Source: JBKBKC01 sp046294265
GTDB lineage: Bacteria; Pseudomonadota; Alphaproteobacteria; Rhodobacterales; Rhodobacteraceae
Length of the DNA stretch: 64,000 bases
Reading direction: 5' to 3'
Assembly (NCBI GenBank): GCA_046294265.1
Contig: JBKBKC010000015.1
Coordinates: forward strand, 1 to 64,000
How positions within the stretch are numbered: the stretch's first letter is position 1; each line of letters opens with the position of its first letter. Below are positions 1-7,364 of the stretch, in pieces. The notes beneath the pieces are model-generated. The model was not told the DNA's origin. It saw only the letters and a list, made by a program, of their open reading frames with translations, and searched no databases. The translations under genes and the position numbers were made by a program.

Positions 1-314
1 CGCCCCGACCGCATTCACGATATCATCCCCGATCAGACCTCGGCTTGACTGCCGCCCCAAGGCGGAGGAGTGCCGGCGTTGCAGGATGCGCCACCCCGTT
101 TGGAGACCCCACGTCCGCCCGACCTCGCGCTGGAGGGCGGCGTTGCGCGTGAGGCACTGACCTGGGCTGCGCTTGACGGTTTGCGCGCCAACCTCTCGAT
201 CGCCACCCTTGGCTCCATCTTCGTGCAAGCCTGCACGATTTTCCATCCTCCGCTCGGTTTCGGTTTCATCGCTCGGGCCTGTTGTTCGGAACGGAGTGCT
301 TGGGCAGAGATGGG
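1..314. other. Left edge, no confident gene
   Basis: The first 48 bases read through in frame 1 to a TGA at 46-48 and could be the last 15 codons of a gene that begins outside the window; I do not recognise the peptide. The rest up to the left repeat of the insertion element shows no ORF with a convincing start, ribosome site or family signature, only short overlapping frames in several directions. Confidence 0.3.
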
Positions 315-396
315 GTGGATGCCGCTCTCTCCCCAACGGCGTCGCAATGCGCCAAGCTTGTGATGCTGAAGTCACAAGGGAAACGAGAGGGCATCC

Positions 397-1428
397 ATGA
401 AGGAAGTTAGCATCATCGGGGTCGATCTGGCAAAGAACGTGTTCCAGCTGCATGGCGCGGCCGCGGACGGTTCGGTCCTTTTCCGCAAGAAACTGACGCG
501 ACCGCAGTTCCAGCGATTCATGGCGGAGCAACCGCAATGCCTCGTCGTGATGGAGGCCTGCGGCGGCGCGCATCACTGGGCCCGCGAACTGGAGCGGGCG
601 GGGCACGCGGTGAAACTGATCGCACCGCGCTACGTCAAACCGTTCATCAAGCGGCAGAAGAACGATGCTGCAGATGCGGAGGCGATCGTGGAGGCGGCTT
701 TGCGCCCGACCATGCGCTATGTCGAACCGAAGACCAGGGACCAGCAGGCGCGGTCGATCCTTTTCCGCACCCGCGAGCAGGTTGTGAAACAGCGCACCGA
801 AGCGGTCAATGCGCTGCGGTCGCACCTCTACGAGTTCGGTTACACCGCGCCGGAGGGGATTGGCTATCTCCCTCGCCTCGGCGCCGTCATCGAGGACGCA
901 AACTCCAATCTGCCGCCGCTCGCCCGGGAGATCTGTCGCGAGTTGCTGGATCAGATCGTGCATCTGACCGGCCGGATCAGTGCCATGAAGAAGAGGATCG
1001 ACGCGATTGCCAGAGAAGGCGAGACATCCCGCCGCCTGCAGACCATGCCGGGGGTTGGGCCGATCAGCGCCCTGGCTGTCGAGACCTTTGCGCCGCCGAT
1101 GGAGCAGTTCAAACGCGGTCGCGACTTCGCGGCCTGGCTGGGGCTTGTGCCGCGACAGGCCTCGACCGGCGGCAAGCAGAAGCTCGGGAAAACCTCGAAG
1201 ATGGGCCAGCGCGACATTCGGCGACTGCTCGTCACCGGTGCGATGGCCGTGATCCGCTGGGCGCTGCGCCATGGCGCACCGAGCAATCCCTGGCTGGCGC
1301 GCCTGCTGGAACGCAAGCCACCAATGGTGGCAGCCTCGGCGCTGGCCAACAAGATGGCGCGCGGCATCTGGGCGATGCTGACGCGCGGCGAAGACTATCG
1401 CGGCCCGGAGATCGGAAGCGCTGCCTGA
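397..1428 (+). CDS. IS110-family (IS1111-type) transposase
   Basis: This 343-residue DEDD recombinase moves the surrounding element. The N-terminal RuvC-like domain shows the expected acidic residues: Asp10 in GVDLAKN, Glu53 in VMEACGG, and Asp90 and Asp93 in KNDAADAE. The C-terminal transposase domain carries a PGVGPISA motif near 218 and a conserved serine, Ser256 in QASTGG, which is the nucleophile in this family. Length matches the family (about 340). The ATG at 397 follows a weak purine stretch. The frame has no stop or shift, so the enzyme is probably functional. Members use an element-encoded bridge RNA to choose donor and target. Confidence 0.93.
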   Translation: MKEVSIIGVDLAKNVFQLHGAAADGSVLFRKKLTRPQFQRFMAEQPQCLVVMEACGGAHHWARELERAGHAVKLIAPRYVKPFIKRQKNDAADAEAIVEAALRPTMRYVEPKTRDQQARSILFRTREQVVKQRTEAVNALRSHLYEFGYTAPEGIGYLPRLGAVIEDANSNLPPLAREICRELLDQIVHLTGRISAMKKRIDAIAREGETSRRLQTMPGVGPISALAVETFAPPMEQFKRGRDFAAWLGLVPRQASTGGKQKLGKTSKMGQRDIRRLLVTGAMAVIRWALRHGAPSNPWLARLLERKPPMVAASALANKMARGIWAMLTRGEDYRGPEIGSAA

Positions 1429-1675
1429 TCCGGCAGCGCGGTTCGAACCGGACCACCAAGTTGTGAGGAAGACATGAACTGCATGGGCAAATGATCGACA
1501 TGATCCGGGTTGGGCGAACCAGAAACCTTCTCCGAGCCTCGAGCTCGCTCTCAGAGATCTGGCCCCGGTCCGCGCATCACCATCTCGGCCAGCGGCATCT
1601 ATCGGGCCGCGCGAACAGGCCTGACAAGAGTCCGCACTCGATCACATGCCTAAGGTTCAGAAATTCCTTGCAAAT
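1429..1675 (+). ncRNA. Probable bridge-RNA region of the IS element
   Basis: This is the non-coding stretch between the transposase stop and the right inverted repeat. In IS1111-type elements the bridge RNA that pairs with target and donor DNA is encoded here. Visible structure is limited: a hairpin CTGCC...GGCAG (1421-1436) across the stop codon and a self-complementary CGGTTCGAACCG at 1439-1450. I could not assign the target- and donor-binding loops by eye, so the boundaries are only those of the non-coding segment. Confidence 0.35.
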
Positions 1676-1846
1676 GAGAGCGGCATCCACAAGAGAAGGT
1701 TGGATATCAGGCCCGTCCCCTCCGGATCCTCTTCATCGACCAGCCCTGAATGTGAAAGGCCCGCCGGACCCGCGCGATCGTATCCACCCGCTTCAACTCC
1801 CCCTCCGTCCGCTGCCCCGCAACGAACGGTCTGCCAGATCAAAAGG

Positions 1847-1901
1847 GGGGTCAAAATCGGACGCCGATCACCCCACCCAAGGGGTCAAAATTGCATGCCG
1901 A
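1847..1901. repeat. Direct repeats like an IS21-family end
   Basis: Two 21-bp direct repeats, beginning GGGGTCAAAAT and ending GCCGA, lie at 1847-1867 and 1881-1901. They match at 18 of 21 positions, and GATCACCCC lies between them. Such GGGTCAAAAT repeats are typical of the multiple terminal repeats of IS21-family elements. No istA or istB gene is nearby, so this is probably a remnant. Apart from it I see nothing recognisable between 1691 and the tRNA at 2155. Confidence 0.4.
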
Positions 1902-2154
1902 AACACAGTCTGAGCGGTCATGTCTACTCCAGGGCAAGGCTTGGCGTGGGGGTGCCATGTGAGGTCTATAGGCGTCGCCATCGAAAACCGCTCTTGGCAT
2001 TTTCGGACTGAGGCGAGAATCTTTGGTGGTCTGGCTCTTCACCGCCGCCCATACCACGTGCGTATTGCAGGCCAGAAGTAGCCCGGACAAGGTTGCCCTC
2101 ATGAAAGCATTGCCACGTCATATAAAGTAGTTGGACGTTTTGAGGATGTCAGGG

Positions 2155-2230
2155 TGGTGCCCAGAGCCGGAATCGAACCAGCGACACGCGGATTTTCAAT
2201 CCGCTGCTCTACCAACTGAGCTATCTGGGC
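2155..2230 (-). tRNA. tRNA-Phe (GAA)
   Basis: The 76-nt gene folds into a complete cloverleaf with acceptor GCCCAGA/TCTGGGC, a D arm GCTC...GAGC, an anticodon arm GCGGATTGAAAATCCGC with anticodon GAA, and a T arm with GGTTCGATTCC. The 3' CCA is encoded. It lies 76 bp behind yacG on the same strand and may be read from that operon. Confidence 0.97.
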
Positions 2231-2306
2231 CCCGTCTGCGTGGCTGCGCCATCGCCGATTGCGGCGGTTTAGTCCAGCGCGCGCAGGCTGTCCAGAGGGT
2301 GCCGCG

Positions 2307-2486
2307 CTAAAATTCGTCCCGGTCGTTCGCGGGCGGTGCAGGCGGCAGGTCTTCCTCGTCCAGCGGGGGGCCGGGCAGCGCGTAGCTGCCCGTGAGCCAG
2401 CGCCCAAGGTCCACATCGGCGCAGCGGCGCGAGCAGAAGGGTTTGTAATCCTTCACGCTTTCCTTGCCGCAGGTCGGACAGGTCAT
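2307..2486 (-). CDS. yacG: DNA gyrase inhibitor YacG, small zinc protein
   Basis: This 59-residue protein has the YacG zinc-finger pattern: Cys3 and Cys6 in CPTCGK, then Cys18 and Cys22 in FCSRRCA, followed by DLGRWLTGSYALPG and an acidic tail. In Escherichia coli YacG binds GyrB and inhibits gyrase. The ATG at 2486 overlaps the TGA of the RNase E/G gene (ATGA), so the two are probably translationally coupled. The order maf, RNase E/G, yacG is conserved in alphaproteobacteria, which supports the call despite the short length. Confidence 0.9.
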   Translation of the reverse strand: MTCPTCGKESVKDYKPFCSRRCADVDLGRWLTGSYALPGPPLDEEDLPPAPPANDRDEF

Positions 2487-3535
2487 TCCTCTGTCCCCTT
2501 GGGCAGAAGGCGCGCAAGTTCGACGCGGTCGCGGCGGCGGGTCATCTCGTAAAGGCCCAGCACCGTCCAGCCCGCGAGGGTTGCATCCGCGCCCTCGCCC
2601 TTGAAGGCGGCGCGGATCACCTGGTCCAGCACGGCACGGTCTTTCTTGGGCATGGGCGCGAAATCGACCACCACCTGGCCGCCAAGGCCGCGCAGGCGCA
2701 ACTGGCGGGGCAGGTCGCGGGCGGCGGCGATGTTGGCCTTGAGGCTGGCGGCGGGCGAGGTGTCGGGGCCGGTGTTCACGTCCACCGCGACAAGCGCGCG
2801 GGTGGGTTCAATCATCATGTGCCCGCCCCCCGCAAGGCCCACGCGGGGTGCCAGCAGGGCGTCGATTCTGGCAGGGATATCATGGGCTTCGAAGGTTCCC
2901 TCTTCCACCGCATCGGGCGGCGGATCGGCCCAGTCGCGCCAGGCGGTTTCCTGCGCGCCCGCCCCTTCGATGAGGAGTTCTGGGCCGCCGTCGAGGTCGG
3001 CGGTCACGGCCTCGGCCAGCGCGCGCATGGCCGTGATATCCTCGGAGATCTCGTCATCCCCCGCATGGGCCGCGGCTGAGCGCAGGATCAGGCCGAAATC
3101 GGCAGGCGCGCCTGCCATAGCAGCGATGGCAAGGGTTTCCAGATCAGTCCTTAGCGCCTCATCCCGCAGCTTGCGCGAGATGTTGAGGCCGGGAGCGCCC
3201 GGCGTGACGATGCAGAGGCGCGACTTGAACAGAAGCCGCGTGGTGACGGGCAGGGCCTTGCCGGACTCGGCCGGGCCCGTGACCTGCACGATCAGCGGGC
3301 GGCCGGGCGCGATGCCCGCCGTCTGGCGCAGGAAGCCGCTCTGATGTCCCGGCAATTTCAGGAACATGCCGCCCATGCCCTTCATCGGGCGGTCGGCCAG
3401 TGCGCGGCAGATGGCACCGGGCAGAAGGTCGTCGCCATCGGGGTCGATCAGCAGGTCCTGAAGCTGGCCGTCCTCCAGCAGGGCGGCGGCGGGGCGGCCT
3501 GCGATGTGGTCGAGGATCACGAGGCGGCCCATCAT
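2483..3535 (-). CDS. Compact ribonuclease E/G family protein
   Basis: This 350-residue protein belongs to the RNase E/G family, which cuts single-stranded RNA in rRNA maturation and mRNA decay. The two catalytic metal ligands are visible: Asp252 in VAVDVNTG and Asp291 in GQVVVDFAPM, preceded by GGHMMIEPTRALVAV. It is shorter than RNase G (about 490 residues) and lacks the zinc-link and C-terminal region, so it is the short alphaproteobacterial form. The first 100 residues could be a degenerate S1 domain. I chose ATG 3535 because it overlaps the maf stop as ATGA; a second ATG follows directly. The open frame continues upstream but runs into maf. Confidence 0.88.
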   Translation of the reverse strand: MMGRLVILDHIAGRPAAALLEDGQLQDLLIDPDGDDLLPGAICRALADRPMKGMGGMFLKLPGHQSGFLRQTAGIAPGRPLIVQVTGPAESGKALPVTTRLLFKSRLCIVTPGAPGLNISRKLRDEALRTDLETLAIAAMAGAPADFGLILRSAAAHAGDDEISEDITAMRALAEAVTADLDGGPELLIEGAGAQETAWRDWADPPPDAVEEGTFEAHDIPARIDALLAPRVGLAGGGHMMIEPTRALVAVDVNTGPDTSPAASLKANIAAARDLPRQLRLRGLGGQVVVDFAPMPKKDRAVLDQVIRAAFKGEGADATLAGWTVLGLYEMTRRRDRVELARLLPKGTEE

Positions 3536-4131
3536 TCGGCCCCGAAAACTGGGTAGCCGGCGGCGGTCAGAAGGGCCGCCGTCTCGGCCACCGGAAGGCC
3601 GACGATGCCGGAGTAACTGCCGGATATCCATGGGATAAATGCGCCGGCGAGGCCCTGGATGCCATAGCCGCCCGCCTTGCCCTGCCAGTCGCCGGAGGCG
3701 AGGTAGGCGTTCAGTTCGGCGTCCGACAGACGCTTCATCTTGACCGCCGACACAGAGTCGCGGATCCACAGCCGGTCACCCCGGCGCGCGGCGACGGCGG
3801 TGATGACCTGATGCCGTCGTCCACCGAGTTTCACAAGGAATTCAGCGGCTTCGGCAGCGTCGCGGGGTTTGCCGAGGATGCGGCGGCCCAAGGCCACGGT
3901 GGTATCGGCGCAGATCACCACGTCATCCGGGGCGGCCTGCACGGCGCGCGCCTTTTCCTCGGCCAGCCGCAGGCAGTAGGGGCGGGGAAGTTCGGCGCGG
4001 CGCGGATCTTCGTCGATGTCGGGGGGCAGGACGGCATCGGGGGTGATCCCCAGCGTCGCCAACAGCTCAAGCCTGCGCGGGCTGCCCGAGCCGAGGATCA
4101 GCCGGGGGCGGGCAAGCACCTGATCCGACAC
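3532..4131 (-). CDS. maf: Maf-type nucleotide pyrophosphatase
   Basis: This 199-residue enzyme is a Maf/Ham1-like house-cleaning pyrophosphatase that hydrolyses modified or canonical nucleoside triphosphates. Family marks are SGSPRR at 15-20 near the N-terminus, the ICADT block with Asp76 as general base candidate, GKPRD near 87 and the C-terminal SGSYSGIVGLP. The length is usual. It begins 2 bp after the infA stop and overlaps the RNase E/G start, so the four genes infA to yacG form one unit. Exact substrate (dTTP/UTP versus methylated bases) cannot be read from the sequence. Confidence 0.93.
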   Translation of the reverse strand: MSDQVLARPRLILGSGSPRRLELLATLGITPDAVLPPDIDEDPRRAELPRPYCLRLAEEKARAVQAAPDDVVICADTTVALGRRILGKPRDAAEAAEFLVKLGGRRHQVITAVAARRGDRLWIRDSVSAVKMKRLSDAELNAYLASGDWQGKAGGYGIQGLAGAFIPWISGSYSGIVGLPVAETAALLTAAGYPVFGAE

Positions 4132-4133
4132 GA

Positions 4134-4352
4134 TTATTTGAAGCGATAGTTGATGCGGCCCTTGGACAGGTCGTAGGGCGTCATTTCCACCTGCACCTTG
4201 TCGCCGGCCAGAACCCGGATGCGGTTCTTGCGCATCTTGCCTGCCATCACGGCGATCAGTTCATGGCCATTCTCGAGTTCGACCCTGAACGTCGCATTGG
4301 GCAAGAGTTCCTTCACGACGCCGGGGAATTCGAGGATGTCTTCCTTGGCCAT
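4134..4352 (-). CDS. infA: Translation initiation factor IF-1
   Basis: This is a 72-residue single S1-like OB-fold protein that begins MAKEDILEF and ends GRINYRFK, as IF-1 does. It binds the A site of the 30S subunit during initiation. The ATG at 4352 is preceded by GGAGA at ideal spacing. An upstream in-frame ATG would add 27 residues with no homology and is rejected. It heads the infA–maf–RNase E/G–yacG unit. Confidence 0.97.
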   Translation of the reverse strand: MAKEDILEFPGVVKELLPNATFRVELENGHELIAVMAGKMRKNRIRVLAGDKVQVEMTPYDLSKGRINYRFK

Positions 4353-4404
4353 GGTCTCTCCAAAATGGGGTTGGGCCCGCGGGCGGTGGCGGGCTGCGGC
4401 CCGG

Positions 4405-4433
4405 CATATGCGCCGATGGGGGACGCAGTTCAA
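4405..4433 (-). promoter_or_regulatory. Possible infA promoter
   Basis: On the minus strand TTGAAC (4433-4428) and CATATG (4410-4405) are separated by 17 bp, leaving a leader of about 45 nt before infA. The -35 is good and the -10 is weak (3 of 6). No other candidate stands out in the gap. Confidence 0.4.
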
Positions 4434-4480
4434 GGGGATTTTCGCGAATCGGGGTTAACGGGCTGAAATCATTGCGCAGG

Positions 4481-4542
4481 TTGCGTCTGGCATCCGTCCT
4501 GCGCGCGTCGGCCTTGCGTCGGGTTTGCGTCCCGACACGGGG
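4481..4542 (+). repeat. 11-bp phased repeat array, copy A (five units)
   Basis: Five consecutive 11-bp units (TTGCGTCTGGC, ATCCGTCCTGC, GCGCGTCGGCC, TTGCGTCGGGT, TTGCGTCCCGA) share CGTC at positions 4-7 and end in CACGGGG. Similar arrays with the same tail CCGACACGG occur at 39835-39883 and 52343-52404. It lies between infA and the acetyltransferase gene, with its first unit facing infA. Confidence 0.8.
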
Positions 4543-4558
4543 TGCGGGGGGCGCGGGG

Positions 4559-5152
4559 TTAACGCAACGCGCGCAGCCAGACCTGGAGGGGCTTTTCGCT
4601 GTCACAAGCGTCGCCCAGATCGGTCCAGGAAAAGCGCGCGATGGCGCCGGGCAGGGGGGCATAGCCGCGCTTGCGCCAGAAATCGTCCAGCGGGCGGTAG
4701 TCGGCGGGAAGGGCGGGGTGGTCGGCGGGCCGGATGACAGCGCAAAAGGCGGCATGGCTGCGCCCCAGGCGGCGGGCGTGATCCTCGCGCGCGTCAAAGA
4801 AGCGGTGGCCGAGGCCCTGGCCGCGATATTCGGGCAGGAGCACGGATTCGGCGCAGTAGAAGATGTCAAAGGGCGGGATATTGGCGGATGACAGGGCGGC
4901 GGCGAATTCGGGATGATCCTCCATCGGTGTCCCGGTGGAGGCGCCCACCAGCCGCGCGCCGTCGAAGGCCCCCACCAGCACCGCGCCCGCGCTGCGGCGG
5001 TAGTGGTCGAGATAGCTGCGCTCATAGTCCAGCGTGCCCTCGTAAAGATAGGGCCAGTCGCGGAACACCGCCATGCGCAGGGTGGCCACGTCATCGAGTG
5101 CCGCATCGAGGGCGGCCCCGGTCAGCACCCGAACATCGACGCCAGCGGCCAT
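4559..5152 (-). CDS. GNAT-family acetyltransferase
   Basis: This 197-residue protein has the GNAT acetyl-CoA signature RGQGLG (about residues 110-115) after the beta strand ESVLLPEY. Its acceptor substrate is unknown; the family includes enzymes acting on antibiotics, amines and protein N-termini. The ATG at 5152 shares a base with the TGA of the preceding NTF2-like gene; a GTG one codon upstream (5155) would give a GTGA overlap and is equally possible. The two genes are probably cotranscribed and coupled. Confidence 0.82.
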   Translation of the reverse strand: MAAGVDVRVLTGAALDAALDDVATLRMAVFRDWPYLYEGTLDYERSYLDHYRRSAGAVLVGAFDGARLVGASTGTPMEDHPEFAAALSSANIPPFDIFYCAESVLLPEYRGQGLGHRFFDAREDHARRLGRSHAAFCAVIRPADHPALPADYRPLDDFWRKRGYAPLPGAIARFSWTDLGDACDSEKPLQVWLRALR

Positions 5153-5562
5153 CACGAGACCTGCGCGATCCAGTCGTTGAGGTTGTAGAAGGTGGTCACG
5201 CGAGCGATGCGGCCCTCGCGCAGGTCGAAGAAGGCCCCGGCGGGCAGGATGTAGGTCTGGCCGCGGGCGGGTGGCAGGCCGGGGTCGGTTTGCAGATAGG
5301 TGCCGTGGACGGTGAACTCGGCCGCCCCGCGCGTGCCGTCGGGGGTGGTGAAGAGCGTGATGTCGCGCAGGGTTTCGCGGTAGCTGACGCCCATATGGGC
5401 GCAGAATTCGGCAAAGAGCGCGCGGCCCCTGCGGATGCCGCCCTCGTTCACGCGGTGTTCGATGTCATCGGTGACCTGCGCCAGCATTCCGGCGGCATCG
5501 CCGGCGTTGAAGGCGGCGTAATAGGCGGCGAGGGTGGCCTGGGCGGTGTCGGCGGGGGTCAT
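5152..5562 (-). CDS. NTF2-like (SnoaL-type) protein
   Basis: This 136-residue protein has the alpha+beta cone pattern of the SnoaL/ketosteroid-isomerase-like NTF2 superfamily: YYAAFNAGDAAGMLAQVTDDIEH near the start and a strand ending RIARVTTFYNLNDWI. The family includes isomerases, cyclases and small-molecule binding proteins, so the activity cannot be named. I chose ATG 5562 (MTPADTAQ), which gives the usual family length; the longer frame adds 23 residues without homology. It overlaps the downstream acetyltransferase. Confidence 0.8.
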   Translation of the reverse strand: MTPADTAQATLAAYYAAFNAGDAAGMLAQVTDDIEHRVNEGGIRRGRALFAEFCAHMGVSYRETLRDITLFTTPDGTRGAAEFTVHGTYLQTDPGLPPARGQTYILPAGAFFDLREGRIARVTTFYNLNDWIAQVS

Positions 5563-5604
5563 GTGTAGGCCCTTTTCGGTGAGGTCTGGCGGGTGGCATC
5601 GCCC

Positions 5605-5660
5605 GGGGGGCTTCACGCCCCCCCAGTCCATCGGTTCCTTGTACCGATGGCGGAACCGAT
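5605..5660 (-). promoter_or_regulatory. Leader hairpins, two mutually exclusive
   Basis: The gap between the phosphatase stop and the NTF2-like start can form CCATCGGT/ACCGATGG (8 bp, loop 7) or the overlapping ATCGGTTCC/GGAACCGAT (9 bp, 5630-5638 with 5652-5660). Both cannot exist at once. A third hairpin, GGGGGGC-ttcac-GCCCCCC, lies at 5605-5623. There is no U tract after any stem. The layout could be a terminator for the upstream operon or an attenuator. Confidence 0.4.
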
Positions 5661-5665
5661 AGACT

Positions 5666-5692
5666 ACCCCCGTGGGATATTTGAGGACGGAA
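5666..5692. repeat. Dispersed ATATTT intergenic element, copy 1
   Basis: CCCCCGTGGGATATTTGAGG followed by ACGGAAAA matches the pattern CCCGnGGGTATTTn(4-6)AAGAnGA that recurs after many genes in this window (9648, 16223, 16276, 25508, 31190, 31236, 38810, 49681, 60178). This is a divergent copy. Confidence 0.5.
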
Positions 5693-5725
5693 AACGCGGC
5701 AAGGATTTTGGCAGGGCTGCCGCAA

Positions 5726-6187
5726 TCAGGCGTGTTGTTCGGCCGGGGGGCCGAAGCGGGCCAGCATCCGGTCGCGGATCTGGTCGCGGGCCTGGCGGTA
5801 GGCGGCCAGTTTCGCCTCCCGCCCCTCGCCGATGGCGGTGGGGTCGAGGATGGGCCAGTATTCCACGTCGAGGTGGTGGAAGCGGGTGAGTTCCAGCGCG
5901 CGGCGCTGGCTGGCGGGCGAGAGGGCCACGATCAGGTCGAATTGCGACAGGTCGTCGCCCATGTCCTGCATCTCGTCGAAGCTGCGCGAGCGGTGGCGGG
6001 AAAGCTCGATCCCCATTTCCTTGCAGACCGCCACGGAGAAGCCGTCGATCTCCATGTCATTGGTCACGCCAGCCGATTGCACATAGGTGCGCTGGCCGTG
6101 GTATTTCTTCATCAGCCCTTCGGCCATGGGCGAGCGCACCGCATTGTGGTCACAGCAAAACAATACCGACTGCGGGACATCGCGCAA
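5726..6187 (-). CDS. Low-molecular-weight protein-tyrosine phosphatase family
   Basis: This 153-residue protein has the LMW phosphatase/arsenate-reductase fold. The P-loop reads C12-DHNAV-R18-S19 (CX5RS), and the general-acid aspartate is Asp115 in ILDPT. The combination with Asp-Pro fits a tyrosine phosphatase better than arsenate reductase. The family commonly regulates exopolysaccharide kinases, but no such gene is near. It starts 2 bp after the UPF0262 stop, so both belong to the hisD transcription unit. Confidence 0.88.
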   Translation of the reverse strand: MRDVPQSVLFCCDHNAVRSPMAEGLMKKYHGQRTYVQSAGVTNDMEIDGFSVAVCKEMGIELSRHRSRSFDEMQDMGDDLSQFDLIVALSPASQRRALELTRFHHLDVEYWPILDPTAIGEGREAKLAAYRQARDQIRDRMLARFGPPAEQHA

Positions 6188-6189
6188 GG

Positions 6190-6666
6190 TCAGCCCCAGT
6201 GCAGGACGCAGATGAGCGTGAAGAGCCGGCGCGCGGTGTCGATATCGACGATGGCCTTGCCCTCCAGCCGTTCCTGCAGGACCCGCGCGCCTTCGTTGTG
6301 GATGCCGCGGCGGGCCATGTCGATGGCCTCGATCTGGGAGGGCGGCAGGCGCTTGACGGCCTCGAAGTAGCTTTCGCAGATCTGGAAGTAGTCCTTGACC
6401 ACTTGCCGGAAGGGGCCCAGCGAGAGGTGGAATTCGGTGACCTTGGCCTCTGCTTCGGTGTTGAGGTCGAATACGAGCCGTCCCTCGCGGATCGCAAGGC
6501 CCAGGCGGTAGGGGCCATCGGGCGGCTGGCGGCCGTCGCGGGGGGGCAGGGCGAAGTGGTTGTCTTCCAGCAGGTCGAAGATCGCCACGCGGCGTTCCTG
6601 TTCGATCTCGGGCGTGGGGCGCGCAAGGCCGCGCTCGTCGATCTCGATATGGCAGATGCGGGTCAT
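6190..6666 (-). CDS. UPF0262 family protein
   Basis: This 158-residue protein matches the UPF0262 family, known almost only from alphaproteobacteria and usually found between hisD and a LMW phosphatase as here. It begins MTRICHIEIDERGL and contains VFDLNTEAEAKVTEFHLSLGPFRQVVKDYF. It has no signal peptide or membrane segment. Function is unknown. ATG 6666 gives the family length; the gene starts about 77 bp behind the upstream gene. Confidence 0.88.
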   Translation of the reverse strand: MTRICHIEIDERGLARPTPEIEQERRVAIFDLLEDNHFALPPRDGRQPPDGPYRLGLAIREGRLVFDLNTEAEAKVTEFHLSLGPFRQVVKDYFQICESYFEAVKRLPPSQIEAIDMARRGIHNEGARVLQERLEGKAIVDIDTARRLFTLICVLHWG

Positions 6667-6743
6667 GGGTTGGGTTCCGGCAAGGTCCCCGCGTTGATGC
6701 CCGAGGGGGGGCGGGGTGGCAAGGGGCGTTGCGGGTTGGGTGA

Positions 6744-7364
6744 TCAGCGCCTCTTGCGAGGGGGGGGCGTGGCCGGGTCCAGCCGCCCCTCGGCGATGTC
6801 CAGCGCGCGCTGCACCATGGCGCGCTTCACATAGGGCAGCATGAAATGCGCCGCGCCCGCGTCGAAGCTGGCAAGGGCCGCGCGCAGGCGGGCGGTGTCC
6901 CGCGCAAGTGCGAGGGCGCCGAGATGGTAGAGCGGGTAGCTGCCGAAGTTCGGCCCGTCGCCGCGGCAGAGGTCGGCCAGATGGGCGGGCACATCGAAAT
7001 CCTGCAGGTTGGCGCAGGCCTGTGCCAGCAGGGCGCGGATATGGTCGGGGGTGAAGCCGTCGGGATCGGTGGCGTGGGTCTGGGGTGGCCGTGCTTTGAT
7101 ATGAACCAGCGGCGCGTCGCCCGCCATTTCGGGGCTGCCGTCGATGGCGGCGATGGCGGCAGAAAGGGGGGGCCAGACCACCGATTCCTTCAGCGTGACC
7201 TCAGTGCCGTCGCGCAGATGGGGCAGGAGCCGGATGCGGCGGTCGAGGCCAAGGTCGCGGGTGGCGCTGCGGTTGTCGTAAGACCGCGGGTTCTTCACCG
7301 TCCAGCCCTGGGCCCGCAGCAGGTCCAGCAGCGCGGCAATGGTGCGGATGCGCCGCCCGGTCAG
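6744..7364 (-). CDS. Unrecognised protein coupled to hisD, start unclear
   Basis: About 206 residues of good coding sequence follow hisD in another frame. I do not recognise the family. Visible features are IAALLDLLRAQGWTVKNPRSYDN at the start (split across about 23 residues), an LPHLRDGTEVTLKESVVWPP segment, several TPR-like helices in the second half and a basic tail PPPRKRR. No ATG, GTG or TTG exists near the N-terminus. The best candidate is CTG 7364, whose CTGA overlaps the hisD stop in the way ATGA/GTGA overlaps do elsewhere here. The next option is the GTG of WTVKNP, about 20 codons in, which would cut the first helix. Confidence 0.65.
   Translation of the reverse strand: MTGRRIRTIAALLDLLRAQGWTVKNPRSYDNRSATRDLGLDRRIRLLPHLRDGTEVTLKESVVWPPLSAAIAAIDGSPEMAGDAPLVHIKARPPQTHATDPDGFTPDHIRALLAQACANLQDFDVPAHLADLCRGDGPNFGSYPLYHLGALALARDTARLRAALASFDAGAAHFMLPYVKRAMVQRALDIAEGRLDPATPPPRKRR

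Larger units (their letters stand above)
315..1690 (+). mobile_element. IS110-family (IS1111-type) insertion sequence
   Basis: The element carries one transposase gene and is flanked by perfect 15-bp inverted repeats, GTGGATGCCGCTCTC at 315-329 and its complement at 1676-1690. IS1111-type members of the IS110 family have such subterminal repeats, make no target duplication and keep their long non-coding segment after the transposase. Here the left non-coding part is only about 70 bp and the right one about 250 bp, which fits IS1111 rather than classical IS110. The true tips lie a few bases outside the repeats and I could not place them. The transposase frame is intact, so the element may be active. 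Confidence 0.85.

Noticed and set aside
1439..1459. GGTTCGAACC followed by GGACCACCA, like a tRNA 3' end
   Set aside because: No matching acceptor, D or anticodon arms upstream; it is a self-complementary stretch in the IS non-coding region.
1491..2011. ORFs of 140 and 121 codons behind the transposase
   Set aside because: They cross the inverted repeat and the IS21-like debris and show no conserved pattern.
2099..2416. ORF of 105 codons across the tRNA gene
   Set aside because: It translates tRNA-Phe (AQIAQLVEQRIENPRVAGSI), a well-known artefact.
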